From assembly GCA_024763135.1 (NCBI GenBank), contig JANTGD010000241.1:1-5880 (forward strand): a stretch of 5,880 nucleotides of DNA, in the 5' to 3' direction. Positions 1-5,798 of this stretch are shown here, piece by piece (positions within the stretch are counted from its first letter, which is position 1; each line of letters begins with the position of its first letter). A program made the position numbers and the translations under genes. Under the pieces are notes generated by a model. It made no database searches. It worked only from the letters and a program-made list of their open reading frames with translations, and was not told where the DNA came from. The stretch comes from Thiotrichales bacterium. GTDB taxonomy: Bacteria > Pseudomonadota > Gammaproteobacteria > UWMA-0217.

Positions 1-118
1 TTGCCTTGGCGCCGGGAATGTTCTGTGCTCAATGCGCTTGAGTCCTCTGCAGGCTCGCGCACCAGCAGTCGTTGAGGTAGAGTTCTGCTGTTATCCTGAA
101 GAGTATTTTTAAACGCGA

Positions 119-1165
119 ATGAATGAAACAATCCGCATGACTCAGTACAGTCACGGCTCTGGCTGTGGGTGTAAAATTTCCCCCGCAACTTTGGATGTAA
201 TCCTAAAAAGCGATTTGCCGGCCTCATTTGATGACGCGGCGCTTTTGGTGGGCAATGGTACGCGCGATGATGCGGCGGTCTACGATCTGGGCAATGGTAC
301 TGCCGTCATTAGCACCACCGATTTTTTTATGCCGATAGTGGATGATCCCTTCGATTTCGGGCGTATTGCGGCTACTAATGCAATCAGTGATATCTATGCC
401 ATGGGGGGGCGCCCCTTGATGGCGATTGCCATTTTTGGCTGGCCGTTGGATAAACTCCCCGCAGAGATTGGGCAACAAGTGGTTGAAGGTGGGCGCGCGG
501 TCTGCCAGGCCGCGGGGATTCCTTTGGCTGGCGGCCACAGTATCGATGCACCGGAGCCGATCTTCGGTTTAGCCGTGACGGGGATCGTCGCGCTCGATGC
601 CCTTAAAAAGAACAATACAGCCCGCCCCGGTGACCTGATTTATCTGACTAAGCCGCTTGGCATAGGCGTTTTGACGACTGCGCAAAAGAAAGGACTGCTC
701 AAAGTCGAAGATCAATCCACTGCAACGGAGACGATGTGTCAACTCAACGCTGTGGGCGCCGAGTTGGGGCGCCTGCCCGCCGTCTCCGCGATGACGGATG
801 TCACCGGCTTTGGTTTGGCGGGGCATTTGCTTGAAGTTTGCGAGGGCAGTGGTGTTCGCGCATCGTTGAAATTGGCCCGGCTGCCCCTGTTGCCGCATGT
901 CCATGAGTATTTGGATCAGGGCTGTGCGCCCGGTGGTACGCAGCGAAATTTTGAGAGTTATGGTCATAAGCTGGGCCATTTGTCTCAGCGACAAAAAGAA
1001 ATTCTGTGTGATCCACAGACCAGCGGGGGGTTATTGGTGACGGTAGATCCGACTGCGGCAGAAACATTTTCTAAACACGCGCGGGCGGCGGGCCTGGAGT
1101 TGCACCCTTTGGGAACAATGCAGCCTTATGAGGGCGGTGCGTGGATTGAATTGCAGTCTGCGTAG
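119..1165 (+). CDS. selD: Selenide, water dikinase (selenophosphate synthase) SelD
   Basis: SelD uses ATP to convert selenide into selenophosphate, the selenium donor for selenocysteine-tRNA and for 2-selenouridine in tRNA; it is cytosolic. The 348-residue product has the usual length and the full family pattern. The N-terminal TQYSHGSGCGCK carries the catalytic cysteine (Cys16, equivalent to E. coli Cys17) and the following lysine (Lys19), so this is the Cys form and not a selenocysteine form. Metal/ATP-binding acidic residues are visible at RDDAAV (50-55), STTDFF (65-70), ATNAISDIYAMGG (85-97), GGHSID (138-143), MTDVTGFGLAGH (225-236) and DPQTSGG (298-304). The ATG at 119 gives an N-terminus that aligns with E. 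coli SelD. The ribosome-binding site is weak (GAAGAG, about 15 nt upstream). No selU/mnmH or selA/selB lies beside it in the window, so its selenium partners must be elsewhere. The identification is secure. Confidence 0.97.
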   Translation: MNETIRMTQYSHGSGCGCKISPATLDVILKSDLPASFDDAALLVGNGTRDDAAVYDLGNGTAVISTTDFFMPIVDDPFDFGRIAATNAISDIYAMGGRPLMAIAIFGWPLDKLPAEIGQQVVEGGRAVCQAAGIPLAGGHSIDAPEPIFGLAVTGIVALDALKKNNTARPGDLIYLTKPLGIGVLTTAQKKGLLKVEDQSTATETMCQLNAVGAELGRLPAVSAMTDVTGFGLAGHLLEVCEGSGVRASLKLARLPLLPHVHEYLDQGCAPGGTQRNFESYGHKLGHLSQRQKEILCDPQTSGGLLVTVDPTAAETFSKHARAAGLELHPLGTMQPYEGGAWIELQSA

Positions 1166-1192
1166 TGCTCTTGTTCACCGGTGGATTCTTTG

Positions 1193-1224
1193 ATGCCCAT
1201 TCATCGCCGTAGTGATGTGGGCGT
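1193..1224 (+). other. Imperfect hairpin after selD (weak or Rho-assisted terminator candidate)
   Basis: GCCCA-TT-CATC (1195-1205) can pair with GATGTGGGC (1214-1222), giving nine base pairs with a two-base bulge and an 8-nt loop, plus two weaker outer pairs. It begins about 28 nt after the selD stop and lies just before the putative riboswitch promoter. No T-run follows it, so it is not a standard intrinsic terminator. It may mark the selD 3' end with Rho, or may be incidental. Confidence 0.35.
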
Positions 1225-1229
1225 GAGAA

Positions 1230-1259
1230 TTGCAAACAATTTCACACTTCTGTTACATT
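1230..1259 (+). promoter_or_regulatory. Putative sigma-70 promoter of the TPP-riboswitch transcript
   Basis: TTGCAA (1230-1235) resembles a -35 box at 4 of 6 positions. TACATT (1254-1259), preceded by TGT, resembles an extended -10 box. The spacer is 18 bp. Initiation would fall near 1266, a few bases before the 5' edge of the riboswitch aptamer, which is where it should be if the aptamer heads the transcript. The boxes alone are only moderate matches; position is the main support. Confidence 0.5.
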
Positions 1260-1273
1260 GATTGCTGCGATAT

Positions 1274-1359
1274 GCCGAGGGGTGGCCAGTGCGCCTGAGA
1301 CTTCGTTGTGAGGAACCCTTTGCACCTGATCCGGACAATACCGGCGTAGGGACAGGCTC
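1274..1359 (+). ncRNA. TPP riboswitch (THI element)
   Basis: This leader RNA binds thiamine pyrophosphate and turns down the downstream gene when TPP is plentiful. The sequence carries the conserved aptamer blocks in order: GGGGTGG at about 1279-1285, CTGAGA at 1295-1300, ACCCTTTGCACCTGATCCGG at about 1315-1334, and the closing ACAATACCGGCGTAGGGA at 1335-1352. P2 pairs the GGGGT with ACCC. The P3 arm is short. The outer P1 stem is weak by eye, with GCC at 1274-1276 against GGC at 1355-1357. It sits 72 nt upstream of the receptor start codon, on the same strand. No strong hairpin plus U-run lies between aptamer and ATG, so control is more likely translational or Rho-dependent than by classic termination. 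Confidence 0.95.
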
Positions 1360-1377
1360 ACCCATTCTTAAGCTGTC
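1351..1377 (+). promoter_or_regulatory. Possible expression-platform hairpin alternative to riboswitch P1
   Basis: GACAGGCT (1351-1358), the 3' side of the aptamer closing region, can pair with AGCTGTC (1371-1377), leaving one bulged G and a 12-nt loop. The same ACAGGC can instead pair with GCCTGT at 1397-1402. Both pairings compete with P1, so they would form mainly in the absence of TPP. The downstream T-run (CTTTC) is too short for a confident terminator. Near the start, TGTTTC (1400-1405) can pair with GAAACA (1426-1431), covering the end of the Shine-Dalgarno, the spacer and the first base of the start codon. This is a hand-drawn model. Confidence 0.3.
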
Positions 1378-1430
1378 TTTCAAACTCAGAGTTATTGCCT
1401 GTTTCGCAACGCGGAGATTTAGGAGGAAAC

Positions 1431-3482
1431 ATGCGACAACTCATTCTTTCATTGGGCATCATGCTGCCTGTCAGTACAGTGGTTTTAGCGGAAGAAGCAC
1501 TCTCACCCGTCGTGGTAACAGCAGATCTGCGCGAGACCTCAGCGCAGGAGATACCTGCAAGTGTCAGTGTCGTGGATGAGCTGACTCTCGAAGACGAGGG
1601 GGCTACGCATTTCGAGGATGTGCTGTTTACGCTACCCAATGTGAATTATTCCGGCCAGTCTTCGCGACCACGACATATTCAAATCAGGGGCATCGGTGAG
1701 CGCGATGAATATACCGGGGCGCCTAACCCCTCCGTGGGTTTTTCGATTGACGATATCGATTTCAGTGGTATCGGCATGACCGGAAGTCTGTTCGATGTAA
1801 AGCAGGTCGAGGTATTACGTGGCCCGCAAGGGACCCGTTTTGGTGCCAATGCGCTCGGTGGTTTGATTAATATTCGGAGTAATGATCCCAGTAAGACGCC
1901 GGAGCATCTTTTGGAGGCCAGTTTAGGAGAGGATGAGCTGCGCGAGTTGGGTTTGGTTACGAGTGGACCGATTACGAATACGGGCAGTGTTTTATATCGT
2001 CTAAGCGTATTGAAACACGATGATAATGGCTTTCGTAAAAATCTGACGCTCAATCGGGATGATACCAATGGACGAGATGAGCTAACGGCGCGTGGCAAGT
2101 TGCGTTTTACTCCCAATGAGACCACTCAGGTGGATCTGACTTTACTGCATGCCGATCTGGATAACGGCTACGATGCATGGTCTTTGGACAATACACGTAC
2201 GACACTTTCGGATCAGCCGGGGCAGGACACGCAGCTGTCCGATGCAGGTGCTGTTAAAATTCGCTGGGATGGTAGCTCCAACTACACATTGACCGCTACG
2301 ACGACGTTGTCTGATTCGGATATGACTTACAGCTATGATGGCGATTGGGTCTATGTAGGCTACCATCCCGATGAATATATCTATTTTTATCGCAATGATA
2401 AAACGCGCCAGACAGTGAGCCAGGAGCTTCGCTGGGTGTCTAAGCCGGCTGCGCGGTTGTTCGCAGGCAGCACGGATTGGTTATTTGGCGTTTATGGGCT
2501 CGATATGCGCGAAAAAAATCACACGAGCGACAACTACGGAACAGATAAGAAGACTGACTATGACGCAGTCAACCTTGCCGCTTTTGGACAACTGGACTAT
2601 CACTTGGATGCGGCAACCCAGCTGAGCATCGGTCTGCGTTTTGAAAATCGTTCTGCTGATTTTAAAAATAACCATGGAGAAAAATATACACCCAGTGACG
2701 ATATGCTTGGCGGCCACCTCACTCTGAGCCATTTTTATGGTGAGAATTTTATGGTTTATGCAGGGATTACGCAGGGCTACAAAGCCGGTGGATTTAATGC
2801 GGATTTACCTGCAGATGCCGACCCCAAACTCACCCAATTTGACATTGAGACAGCGACCAATTATGAGTTGGGATTTAAGTCTGAGAGCTTTGATGGTCGC
2901 ATGCATGCGACACTGACCGTATTTTACATGGATCGTAATAATCCCCAGTTCGATGGCTACACCTATGTGGGGGTGAACTATGTATTTTTTACCGAAAATT
3001 TTGACCGCGCTATTAATTATGGGCTGGAGTCTGAATTGAATTGGCAGGCTACTGAGCGTGTCGATTTATTTGCAACAGTCGGACTGTTGCGTACCCGGGT
3101 GGAAGGTGAGTCTATTACGGGTGCTTTTCGCATCGATGGTCGAGAGCAGCCTCATGCACCGAAATACCAATACACGCTAGGAACACAATATCGAAACGAT
3201 CATGGCCTGTTCTCGCGCATCGCGCTGCGTGGGGTCGATTCGTTTTACTTCAGCAATGCGCATACCCAAAAATCCAATCCTTACACCGTGCTTGATGCAC
3301 GTATCGGCTATGAGGCCGATACATGGGAAGTGTATTTATGGGGTAAAAATTTAACCGATGAAGACTATGCGACGCGCGGTTTTTATTTCGGCAACGACCC
3401 TGCGAAGGGCTATGTAGAGGAAACCTACGTGAAACTGGCCGACCCGCGCAGTGTTGGTATTACTGCGCGCTATCGCTTCTGA
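1431..3482 (+). CDS. TonB-dependent outer-membrane receptor, predicted thiamine uptake
   Basis: TonB-dependent receptors are 22-strand outer-membrane barrels with an N-terminal plug that import scarce nutrients using energy from TonB-ExbBD. The ATG at 1431 is chosen over an in-frame TTG at 1395 because AGGAGG (1421-1426) lies just upstream and the product then begins with a clean signal peptide (MRQLILSLGI..., likely cleaved after VVLA at residue 20). The mature protein opens with a TonB-box-like LSPVVVTA (24-31). The plug (about 34-150) contains the family motif VEVLRGPQGTRFGANALGG (127-145) followed by LINI. The barrel fills the rest of 683 residues and ends in RYRF, the terminal aromatic residue typical of outer-membrane barrels. 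The upstream TPP riboswitch points to thiamine, a phosphate ester or a precursor as ligand; this comes from regulation, not from ligand-binding residues. The stop is followed 12 nt later by a palindromic repeat. Confidence 0.93.
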   Translation: MRQLILSLGIMLPVSTVVLAEEALSPVVVTADLRETSAQEIPASVSVVDELTLEDEGATHFEDVLFTLPNVNYSGQSSRPRHIQIRGIGERDEYTGAPNPSVGFSIDDIDFSGIGMTGSLFDVKQVEVLRGPQGTRFGANALGGLINIRSNDPSKTPEHLLEASLGEDELRELGLVTSGPITNTGSVLYRLSVLKHDDNGFRKNLTLNRDDTNGRDELTARGKLRFTPNETTQVDLTLLHADLDNGYDAWSLDNTRTTLSDQPGQDTQLSDAGAVKIRWDGSSNYTLTATTTLSDSDMTYSYDGDWVYVGYHPDEYIYFYRNDKTRQTVSQELRWVSKPAARLFAGSTDWLFGVYGLDMREKNHTSDNYGTDKKTDYDAVNLAAFGQLDYHLDAATQLSIGLRFENRSADFKNNHGEKYTPSDDMLGGHLTLSHFYGENFMVYAGITQGYKAGGFNADLPADADPKLTQFDIETATNYELGFKSESFDGRMHATLTVFYMDRNNPQFDGYTYVGVNYVFFTENFDRAINYGLESELNWQATERVDLFATVGLLRTRVEGESITGAFRIDGREQPHAPKYQYTLGTQYRNDHGLFSRIALRGVDSFYFSNAHTQKSNPYTVLDARIGYEADTWEVYLWGKNLTDEDYATRGFYFGNDPAKGYVEETYVKLADPRSVGITARYRF

Positions 3483-3494
3483 TTTACGAACAGC

Positions 3495-3635
3495 GTAACG
3501 ACTCAGCGTGTTTAGATTTTGGTACCTATCAAGGCATTTTCGCACGGGGAATGTGAGCATAAAGTTAATCTGTGACCATTCAACTACGAACATAACACCG
3601 AGATGGGGCAAAAGACGAATACCCTGAGTAGTTAC
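3495..3635 (+). repeat. 141-bp palindromic MITE-like repeat, family 1 copy 1
   Basis: This element begins with GTAACGACTCAGCGT and ends with ACCCTGAGTAGTTAC, a terminal inverted repeat matching at 13 of 15 positions. The two halves are imperfect complements along most of the length, for example TTTTCGCAC against GTACGAAAA in the second copy. It matches 4472-4612 over its full length at roughly 125 of 141 positions by manual count, in the same orientation. It has no coding capacity. It starts 12 nt after the receptor stop codon and would fold into a long hairpin if transcribed. I see no convincing target-site duplication. The mobile-element origin is inferred. Confidence 0.85.
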
Positions 3636-3825
3636 CGAAAAGCAAACGATGGCAATGGGTTGTTTAACAGCCTGTTAAGCAATTATTGTATAAGTTCTTA
3701 TTCAATAAATTCCATGCCCTCACAGGGAAAGGGTGGGGGGAAAGTTTTAAAAAAACCTGTAATAGCTTGTGTAGTATTTAATAGGTAACCCGGCAATCAA
3801 ACTACCGCTGTGAGGAATAACTGTA
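3636..3825 (+). other. Intergenic leader of the methyltransferase gene
   Basis: This stretch between the repeat and the methyltransferase start has no gene I can support. It holds two dyads (3664-3678 and 3686-3705) overlapping a possible promoter, a short CCCT-CAC-AGGG hairpin (3717-3727), a G-rich run (3725-3740), an A/T-rich tract and the methyltransferase ribosome-binding site GAGGA (3812-3816). It matches no riboswitch class that I recognise. Confidence 0.5.
3664..3705 (+). promoter_or_regulatory. Possible promoter with two overlapping dyad operators
   Basis: TTAACA (3664-3669) and TATAAG (3689-3694) each match sigma-70 consensus at 5 of 6 positions, but the 19-bp spacer is long. The -35-like box lies inside a perfect 15-bp palindrome, TTAACAG-C-CTGTTAA (3664-3678). 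The -10-like box lies inside a 20-bp near-palindrome, TTGTATAAGTTCTTATTCAA (3686-3705), in which 8 of 10 half-site positions match. This could be a repressible promoter for the methyltransferase. Alternatively the first dyad resembles the two ends of the family 2 repeat joined together. No regulator gene is adjacent. Confidence 0.35.
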
Positions 3826-4464
3826 ATGCCGAATATTGCACCCTTTGAGGCACATGTTGCAGAATACGATGAATGGTTCGTCGAACATGCAGATTTATAT
3901 GCAGCAGAACTAAAAGCCATCGAGGCGGTGATACCAGCTGCGGACCGTAGCCTTGAGGTCGGGGTAGGGTCGGGAAAATTTGCCGTTCCCTTAGGTATTC
4001 CCCTGGGCGTGGAACCGTCAGAGAAAATGGCGCTGCGAGCGCAGGCTCAAGGTGTCGAGGTGATTCCCGGTGTTGCTGAAGCGCTCCCGTTCCCACCTGC
4101 GAGTTTTAATTTGGTGTTAATGGTGACCACGATTTGTTTTGTCGATGACATTAGCCAATCTTTTGCAGAAGCGTTTCGGGTGTTGGCGCCTGGTGGATAC
4201 TTACTGGTGGCTTTTGTAGATAAAGACAGTGAATTAGGTCGGGAGTACGAAGCGCATCGGAATGAAAATGCGTTTTATCGGTTTGCCACATTTTTTTCCA
4301 CGCCGGAAGTCATTGCTGCGCTTGAGCACGTAGGGTTCCATATCGAGCGCATCGTGCAGACGTTAATACCAGCAAGGAAAACCGATGAAATTGCTGAAGG
4401 TTACGGACAGGGTGCGTTTGTGGTGATTAAGGCGCTAAAATCGGTGACCAGCAGCAGTTCGTGA
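3826..4464 (+). CDS. Class I SAM-dependent methyltransferase, substrate unknown
   Basis: The 212-residue protein has the Rossmann-type methyltransferase pattern of the UbiE/methyltransferase-11 group. SAM-binding motif I is LEVGVGSGKF (43-52), the acidic ribose-contact loop is GVEPSEKM (61-68), PGVAEALPF (81-89) precedes strand FNLVLMV (94-100), and the post-motif RVLAPGGYLLV (118-128) is typical. It has no signal peptide or membrane segment, so it is probably cytosolic and acts on a small molecule or cofactor-like substrate. The sequence does not identify the substrate. The ATG at 3826 follows GAGGA (3812-3816) at workable spacing. The C-terminus ends in a serine-rich tail (SVTSSSS). The gene and its leader sit between two direct 141-bp palindromic repeats, inside what is otherwise a thiamine-uptake locus, so it may be an inserted unit and need not share the pathway. 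Confidence 0.88.
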   Translation: MPNIAPFEAHVAEYDEWFVEHADLYAAELKAIEAVIPAADRSLEVGVGSGKFAVPLGIPLGVEPSEKMALRAQAQGVEVIPGVAEALPFPPASFNLVLMVTTICFVDDISQSFAEAFRVLAPGGYLLVAFVDKDSELGREYEAHRNENAFYRFATFFSTPEVIAALEHVGFHIERIVQTLIPARKTDEIAEGYGQGAFVVIKALKSVTSSSS

Positions 4465-4471
4465 ATTTATT

Positions 4472-4612
4472 GTAATGATTCAGCGTGTTTAGATTTTGGT
4501 ACCTATCAAGGCATTTTCGCACGGAGAATGTGAGCATAGAGTCAATAGGTGACCATACGAGTACGAAAATAACGCCGAGATGGGGCAAAAGATGAATACG
4601 TTGAGTCGTTAC
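4472..4612 (+). repeat. 141-bp palindromic MITE-like repeat, family 1 copy 2
   Basis: This is the same length and orientation as the copy at 3495-3635. The ends are GTAATGATTCAGCGT and ACGTTGAGTCGTTAC, and the inverted similarity extends about three more bases on each side (ATT outside on the left, GAT on the right). The left 50 bp are nearly identical to copy 1; most differences lie in the middle and right end. It starts 7 nt after the methyltransferase stop codon. Both copies therefore sit directly behind a stop codon and could act as 3' hairpins. Confidence 0.85.
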
Positions 4613-4704
4613 GATTAAGACAAGCCATCGTAAGCCTCAGGGGCGCGTCTTGTGTTTAACCACCCAGAGACCCGCTGAACGTGGCATTACAATGAATGGT
4701 TTTA
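4613..4704 (+). other. Intergenic spacer between the two repeat families
   Basis: I see no gene here. The only structure is AAGAC (4617-4621) that can pair with GTCTT (4647-4651), with GCC/GGC pairing inside, followed by GTGTTT. That could be a weak terminator closing the methyltransferase transcript, but the U-run is poor. Confidence 0.3.
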
Positions 4705-4850
4705 TTAACAAGTTGTTGAAACACTTTCAGCTGGCACGATCCAGCGTTAATTGTGGCTCAAAATGCTCATTTACTGTGTGTAAACTGCGCTTTTTCTCCA
4801 GATTGTGCCTTGTCTCGCACTCACCTGAGCGTTTTTCAACCGCCTGTTAA
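4705..4850 (+). repeat. 146-bp palindromic MITE-like repeat, family 2, complete copy
   Basis: The ends are TTAACA and TGTTAA. The left arm (TTAACAAGTTGTTGAAACAC) and the inverted right arm (TTAACAGGCGGTTGAAAAAC) are clearly related. Further in, GGCACGATC pairs with GATTGTGCC, and TTTAC-TGTGT-GTAAA forms a small inner hairpin. The right 96 bp (4754-4849) recur inverted at 5785-5880 with 5 differences by manual count. TA dinucleotides at both ends would fit a TA target, though the palindrome makes this ambiguous. The element carries no transposase and lies about 80 bp before the YkoF-like gene. Confidence 0.85.
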
Positions 4851-4932
4851 GGAAGCTCTGATCAGTTCGTAGCACGGCATATTATGGTGCCAGGTTAATA
4901 GTATTGTGATTCAGTCAAAAGAGGAACATACG
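4851..4932 (+). other. Leader of the YkoF-like/permease pair
   Basis: This 82-bp stretch separates the family 2 repeat from the small gene. It contains the good ribosome-binding site GAGGA (4921-4925). TATTAT (4880-4885) is -10-like, but no matching -35 box lies at proper distance. There is no second TPP aptamer: no CTGAGA or ACCTGAT block is present. The pair may be read from a promoter further upstream, such as the riboswitch transcript, or from a weak local promoter. Confidence 0.4.
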
Positions 4933-5190
4933 ATGCAAGTATCAGTGGATATCAGCTTGTACCCCTTAAAAGAAGATTACAAAATTGCGATTCTCGATTT
5001 TATTTCCAGACTCGAGCAAGTGCCGGAACTCGAGGTGGTCAGAAATGATCTGGCGACGCAGGTTTATGGCGATTACCGAGTTATCATGGATTGTCTCGAC
5101 AGAGAGATCGAGCAGACATTGCATGAATATGAGGCATCGGTTTTCGTGATCAAGCTCGTGGGTGGTAATCGCCTTGGCAAGAATACGTGA
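4933..5190 (+). CDS. YkoF-like thiamine/HMP-binding domain protein, single domain
   Basis: This is an 85-residue protein of the YkoF/MTH1187 type. YkoF proteins have an ACT-like ferredoxin fold and bind thiamine or its hydroxymethylpyrimidine part. Recognisable family blocks are VSVDISLYPL (3-12), the NDLATQVYGDY segment (38-48; family form close to N-x-x-STQV-x-GDY) and the strand VFVIKL (70-75). There is no signal peptide, so it should be cytosolic. Bacillus YkoF is about twice this length with two such domains, so this protein would probably act as a dimer. The ATG at 4933 is chosen over an in-frame GTG at 4906 because GAGGA at 4921-4925 lies 7 nt upstream and the family similarity starts at MQVSVD. 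Its stop overlaps the permease start (GTGA), indicating translational coupling. The family call comes from remembered motifs, and thiamine binding from family and context. Confidence 0.8.
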   Translation: MQVSVDISLYPLKEDYKIAILDFISRLEQVPELEVVRNDLATQVYGDYRVIMDCLDREIEQTLHEYEASVFVIKLVGGNRLGKNT

Positions 5191-5798
5191 CGCTAGATAG
5201 GCTTTGGTCTGCGTTGGCAGCCATGTCCGGCTGGGAGTTGCTAGCGGTAATTTTGGCTGTTACTTATGTCGTGCTGGCCGCGCGTGAAAATGTGTGGTGC
5301 TGGCCGGCCGCGTTGCTCAGTACGGCAATTTATACCGTTTTATTTTTTGAGTCTGGCTTAGTTTTTCAGACTGCCTTGCAGGTCTATTATATGGCGATGG
5401 CCGTCTACGGTTGGTGGCATTGGCGTCATCCCGATGCACAATTAAAGGCGCTGCCGATTACAACTTGGCCAGTTAAGACGCACTTTGTGCTCATCTCTTC
5501 AGTGGCTGTGTTTTCCTTGGTTGCAGGTTGGCTGTTAGATGTGAATGGTGATACACCACTCCCCTATCTGGATGCACTGACCACTTGGTTTGCAGTTGTT
5601 GCCACGTTTATGATGACGCGTAAGAAATTGGAAAATTGGTTATATTGGATTGTTATCGATTGTGCCGGAGTCTATTTGTTTTATAGTCAGGGCCTGTATC
5701 TGACCACGCTGTTGATGGGGTTGTATATCGTCTTGTCGATTTTTGGTGGCTTGAGTTGGCTGCGCAGTTATCGAGATCATTCACTAGCAGGCTGTTGA
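5187..5798 (+). CDS. pnuC: PnuC-family transporter, likely the thiamine-type PnuT
   Basis: PnuC-family permeases are inner-membrane facilitators for vitamin precursors: PnuC takes nicotinamide riboside, PnuT thiamine. The 203-residue product has about seven hydrophobic segments (near 17-32, 38-55, 58-75, 98-118, 127-143, 149-166, 170-188). Family hallmarks include the tryptophan-rich YGWWHWRH (74-81), the DALTTW block (129-134), RKKLENWLYWIVID (145-158) and the later GLY-x-TT motif (169-174). The GTG start at 5187 overlaps the TGA of the YkoF-like gene by 4 bp; an internal ATG at 5223 is a less likely start. The thiamine assignment rests on the YkoF-like partner and the TPP-riboswitch receptor upstream, not on substrate-specific residues, so nicotinamide riboside cannot be excluded. 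The last four codons (LAGC) and the stop come from the start of a repeat element, implying that the original C-terminus was trimmed or replaced. Confidence 0.88.
   Translation: MTLDRLWSALAAMSGWELLAVILAVTYVVLAARENVWCWPAALLSTAIYTVLFFESGLVFQTALQVYYMAMAVYGWWHWRHPDAQLKALPITTWPVKTHFVLISSVAVFSLVAGWLLDVNGDTPLPYLDALTTWFAVVATFMMTRKKLENWLYWIVIDCAGVYLFYSQGLYLTTLLMGLYIVLSIFGGLSWLRSYRDHSLAGC

Noticed and set aside
1..118. Possible end of an upstream gene or start of a divergent gene (a minus-strand frame stays open over most of this stretch, and one plus-strand frame is open to 112)
   Set aside because: The stretch is too short, with competing open frames on both strands and no recognisable family motif, so neither can be supported.
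569..994. Minus-strand open frames inside selD, and similar ones inside the receptor and methyltransferase genes
   Set aside because: They lie antisense to well-supported genes, have no recognisable motifs or ribosome-binding sites, and are explained as codon-bias shadows.
1395..1430. Upstream in-frame TTG start for the receptor, adding 12 residues
   Set aside because: It would put 12 residues, including the ribosome-binding site, ahead of a clean signal peptide. AGGAGG at 1421-1426 points to the ATG at 1431.
1262..1579. A 105-codon open frame across the riboswitch and the receptor start
   Set aside because: It is out of frame with the receptor and covers a structured RNA. The signal peptide and AGGAGG of the receptor frame explain this DNA better.
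3603..3788. A 61-codon open frame on the + strand
   Set aside because: It starts inside the 141-bp repeat and runs through the A/T-rich and G-rich leader. It has low-complexity content and no ribosome-binding site.
4650..4850. A 66-codon open frame on the + strand
   Set aside because: Most of it lies inside the 146-bp palindromic repeat, including its stop codon. It lacks a ribosome-binding site and resembles no protein family.
3495..4850. CRISPR array or tRNA genes among the repeats
   Set aside because: The repeats are long, palindromic and few, with no regular short spacers. No cloverleaf with a T-loop motif was seen.
4851..4932. A second TPP riboswitch in front of the YkoF-like gene
   Set aside because: None of the conserved aptamer blocks (CTGAGA, ACCTGAT, GCGTAGGGA) is present.
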